The position numbers were made by a program, and so were the translations under genes. A stretch of DNA of 64,000 nucleotides from assembly GCA_947489685.1 (NCBI GenBank), contig CANLEM010000003.1:682001-746000 (forward strand), in the 5' to 3' direction. Of this stretch, positions 63,650-64,000 are shown one piece after another; within the stretch, counting starts at the first letter, position 1, and each line of letters begins with the position of its first letter. This DNA is from an uncultured Aquimarina sp. (GTDB lineage: Bacteria; Bacteroidota; Bacteroidia; Flavobacteriales; Flavobacteriaceae). The notes under the pieces were generated by a model. That model was given only the letters and a program-made list of their open reading frames with translations, did not search any database and was not told the origin of the DNA.

Positions 63650-64000
63650 TTACTTGTCTTCTTTTGTTAAAGATAGTAAACTACCTGTTTTCTTGTATTG
63701 ATATAACACCCCTCCTATTAACAACAGCACCAAAATAATAGAACTGGTTAATGTAATTGCACTACCCGTTTTAACCACTTGGGGTTCGAATTTGAATTCT
63801 ATATTATGTTTTCCCGCGGGGATTTTAATCCCTCTTAACGTATAATCAACCGGGTAAATTATATCGGGTTTTCCATCAATCAAAACCTTCCATCCATCTT
63901 TATAATATACTTCTGAAAACACAATAAAACCAGGTGCTGTACTATATACATTGTATGCCAAATGATCTGGTGAGGTTTTAGAAATTGATATTGTCGAAAC
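63650..64000 (-). CDS. YfhO family membrane protein, C-terminal part only
   Basis: The gene is cut by the window's right edge; 116 residues of its C-terminus are read and the frame stays open to base 64000. The sequence APGFIVFSEVYYKDGWKVLIDG, VDYTLRGIKIPAGKHNIEFKF and a final membrane helix (ITLTSSIILVLLLIGGVLYQY) match the end of YfhO family proteins, large multi-pass membrane proteins, some of which are involved in glycosylation of surface polymers. It is the upstream gene of the glycosyltransferase-flippase operon, which is why it is likely related to envelope glycans. Confidence 0.82.
   Translation of the reverse strand, partial: VSTISISKTSPDHLAYNVYSTAPGFIVFSEVYYKDGWKVLIDGKPDIIYPVDYTLRGIKIPAGKHNIEFKFEPQVVKTGSAITLTSSIILVLLLIGGVLYQYKKTGSLLSLTKEDK

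Noticed and set aside
1..64000. tRNA, rRNA, transposase, integrase or phage genes
   Set aside because: None was seen on either strand on visual reading, though tRNAs in particular can be missed without a tool.

Overview
The window reads as chromosomal DNA of a marine member of the Flavobacteriaceae (Bacteroidota), most like Aquimarina and its relatives. The base composition is AT-rich (by eye about one third G+C). Start codons lack Shine-Dalgarno sequences, and several genes carry the Bacteroidota -7 motif TAnnTTTG. Diagnostic family members include a secreted protease with a type IX secretion sorting domain, a BatA-type aerotolerance protein, a DUF5916 protein, YD-repeat proteins with a DUF6443-like N-terminus, a CQKEE-type lipoprotein export signal and a Bacteroidota-type class I lanthipeptide-like precursor. 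The genus is inference.

Layout. 1-3.7 kb: end of a DUF5916 barrel protein, a LolD-type ATPase, a lipoprotein metzincin protease and a membrane AraC regulator. 3.8-12.5 kb: a TIGR02757 protein, two paralogous GAF histidine kinases, and between them a PhoX-like lipoprotein followed directly by a di-haem cytochrome c peroxidase gene split by a frameshift in a nine-A tract; then an FAD oxidoreductase. 12.7-17.7 kb: a small outer-membrane barrel protein, a BatA protein overlapping a dihydroorotase homologue that has lost metal ligands, a DUF4870-like membrane protein and an esterase. 17.7-23.7 kb: a leftward set with an unknown protein, a GH31 glycosidase lipoprotein, two unknowns and an MBL-fold hydrolase. 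23.9-34.3 kb: a conserved cytosolic unknown, a 50-residue orphan RiPP precursor missed by ordinary ORF length cut-offs, a housekeeping block (bcp, nth, a 48-residue protein, a sigma factor, uvrA), a GNAT enzyme, a peroxiredoxin, a sigma-54-promoted tyrosine-rich secreted protein and an amidohydrolase.

34.6-53.8 kb is the standout region: two YD-repeat/RHS modules in tandem. Each starts with a related fibre-like secreted protein behind a similar 52-base leader, followed by two large Sec-exported RHS-type proteins that look like split TcB (shell front half) and TcC (shell back half plus variable tip). In module A the order is TcB-like then TcC-like. In module B it is reversed, and the TcC-like protein ends in what looks like a polymorphic toxin type 23 domain, overlapped by 7 bases by a small lipoprotein gene that is a natural candidate for immunity.

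54-60.8 kb: a 1735-residue M43 metalloprotease with cysteine-rich and GEVED repeats and a T9SS signal, then a second sigma-54-promoted Tyr/Arg/Ser-rich secreted protein paralogous to the one at 32.4 kb. 60.9-64 kb: a leftward surface-polysaccharide operon (YfhO-like protein cut by the window edge, glycosyltransferase, flippase). No tRNA, rRNA, CRISPR array, transposase or phage integrase was seen.
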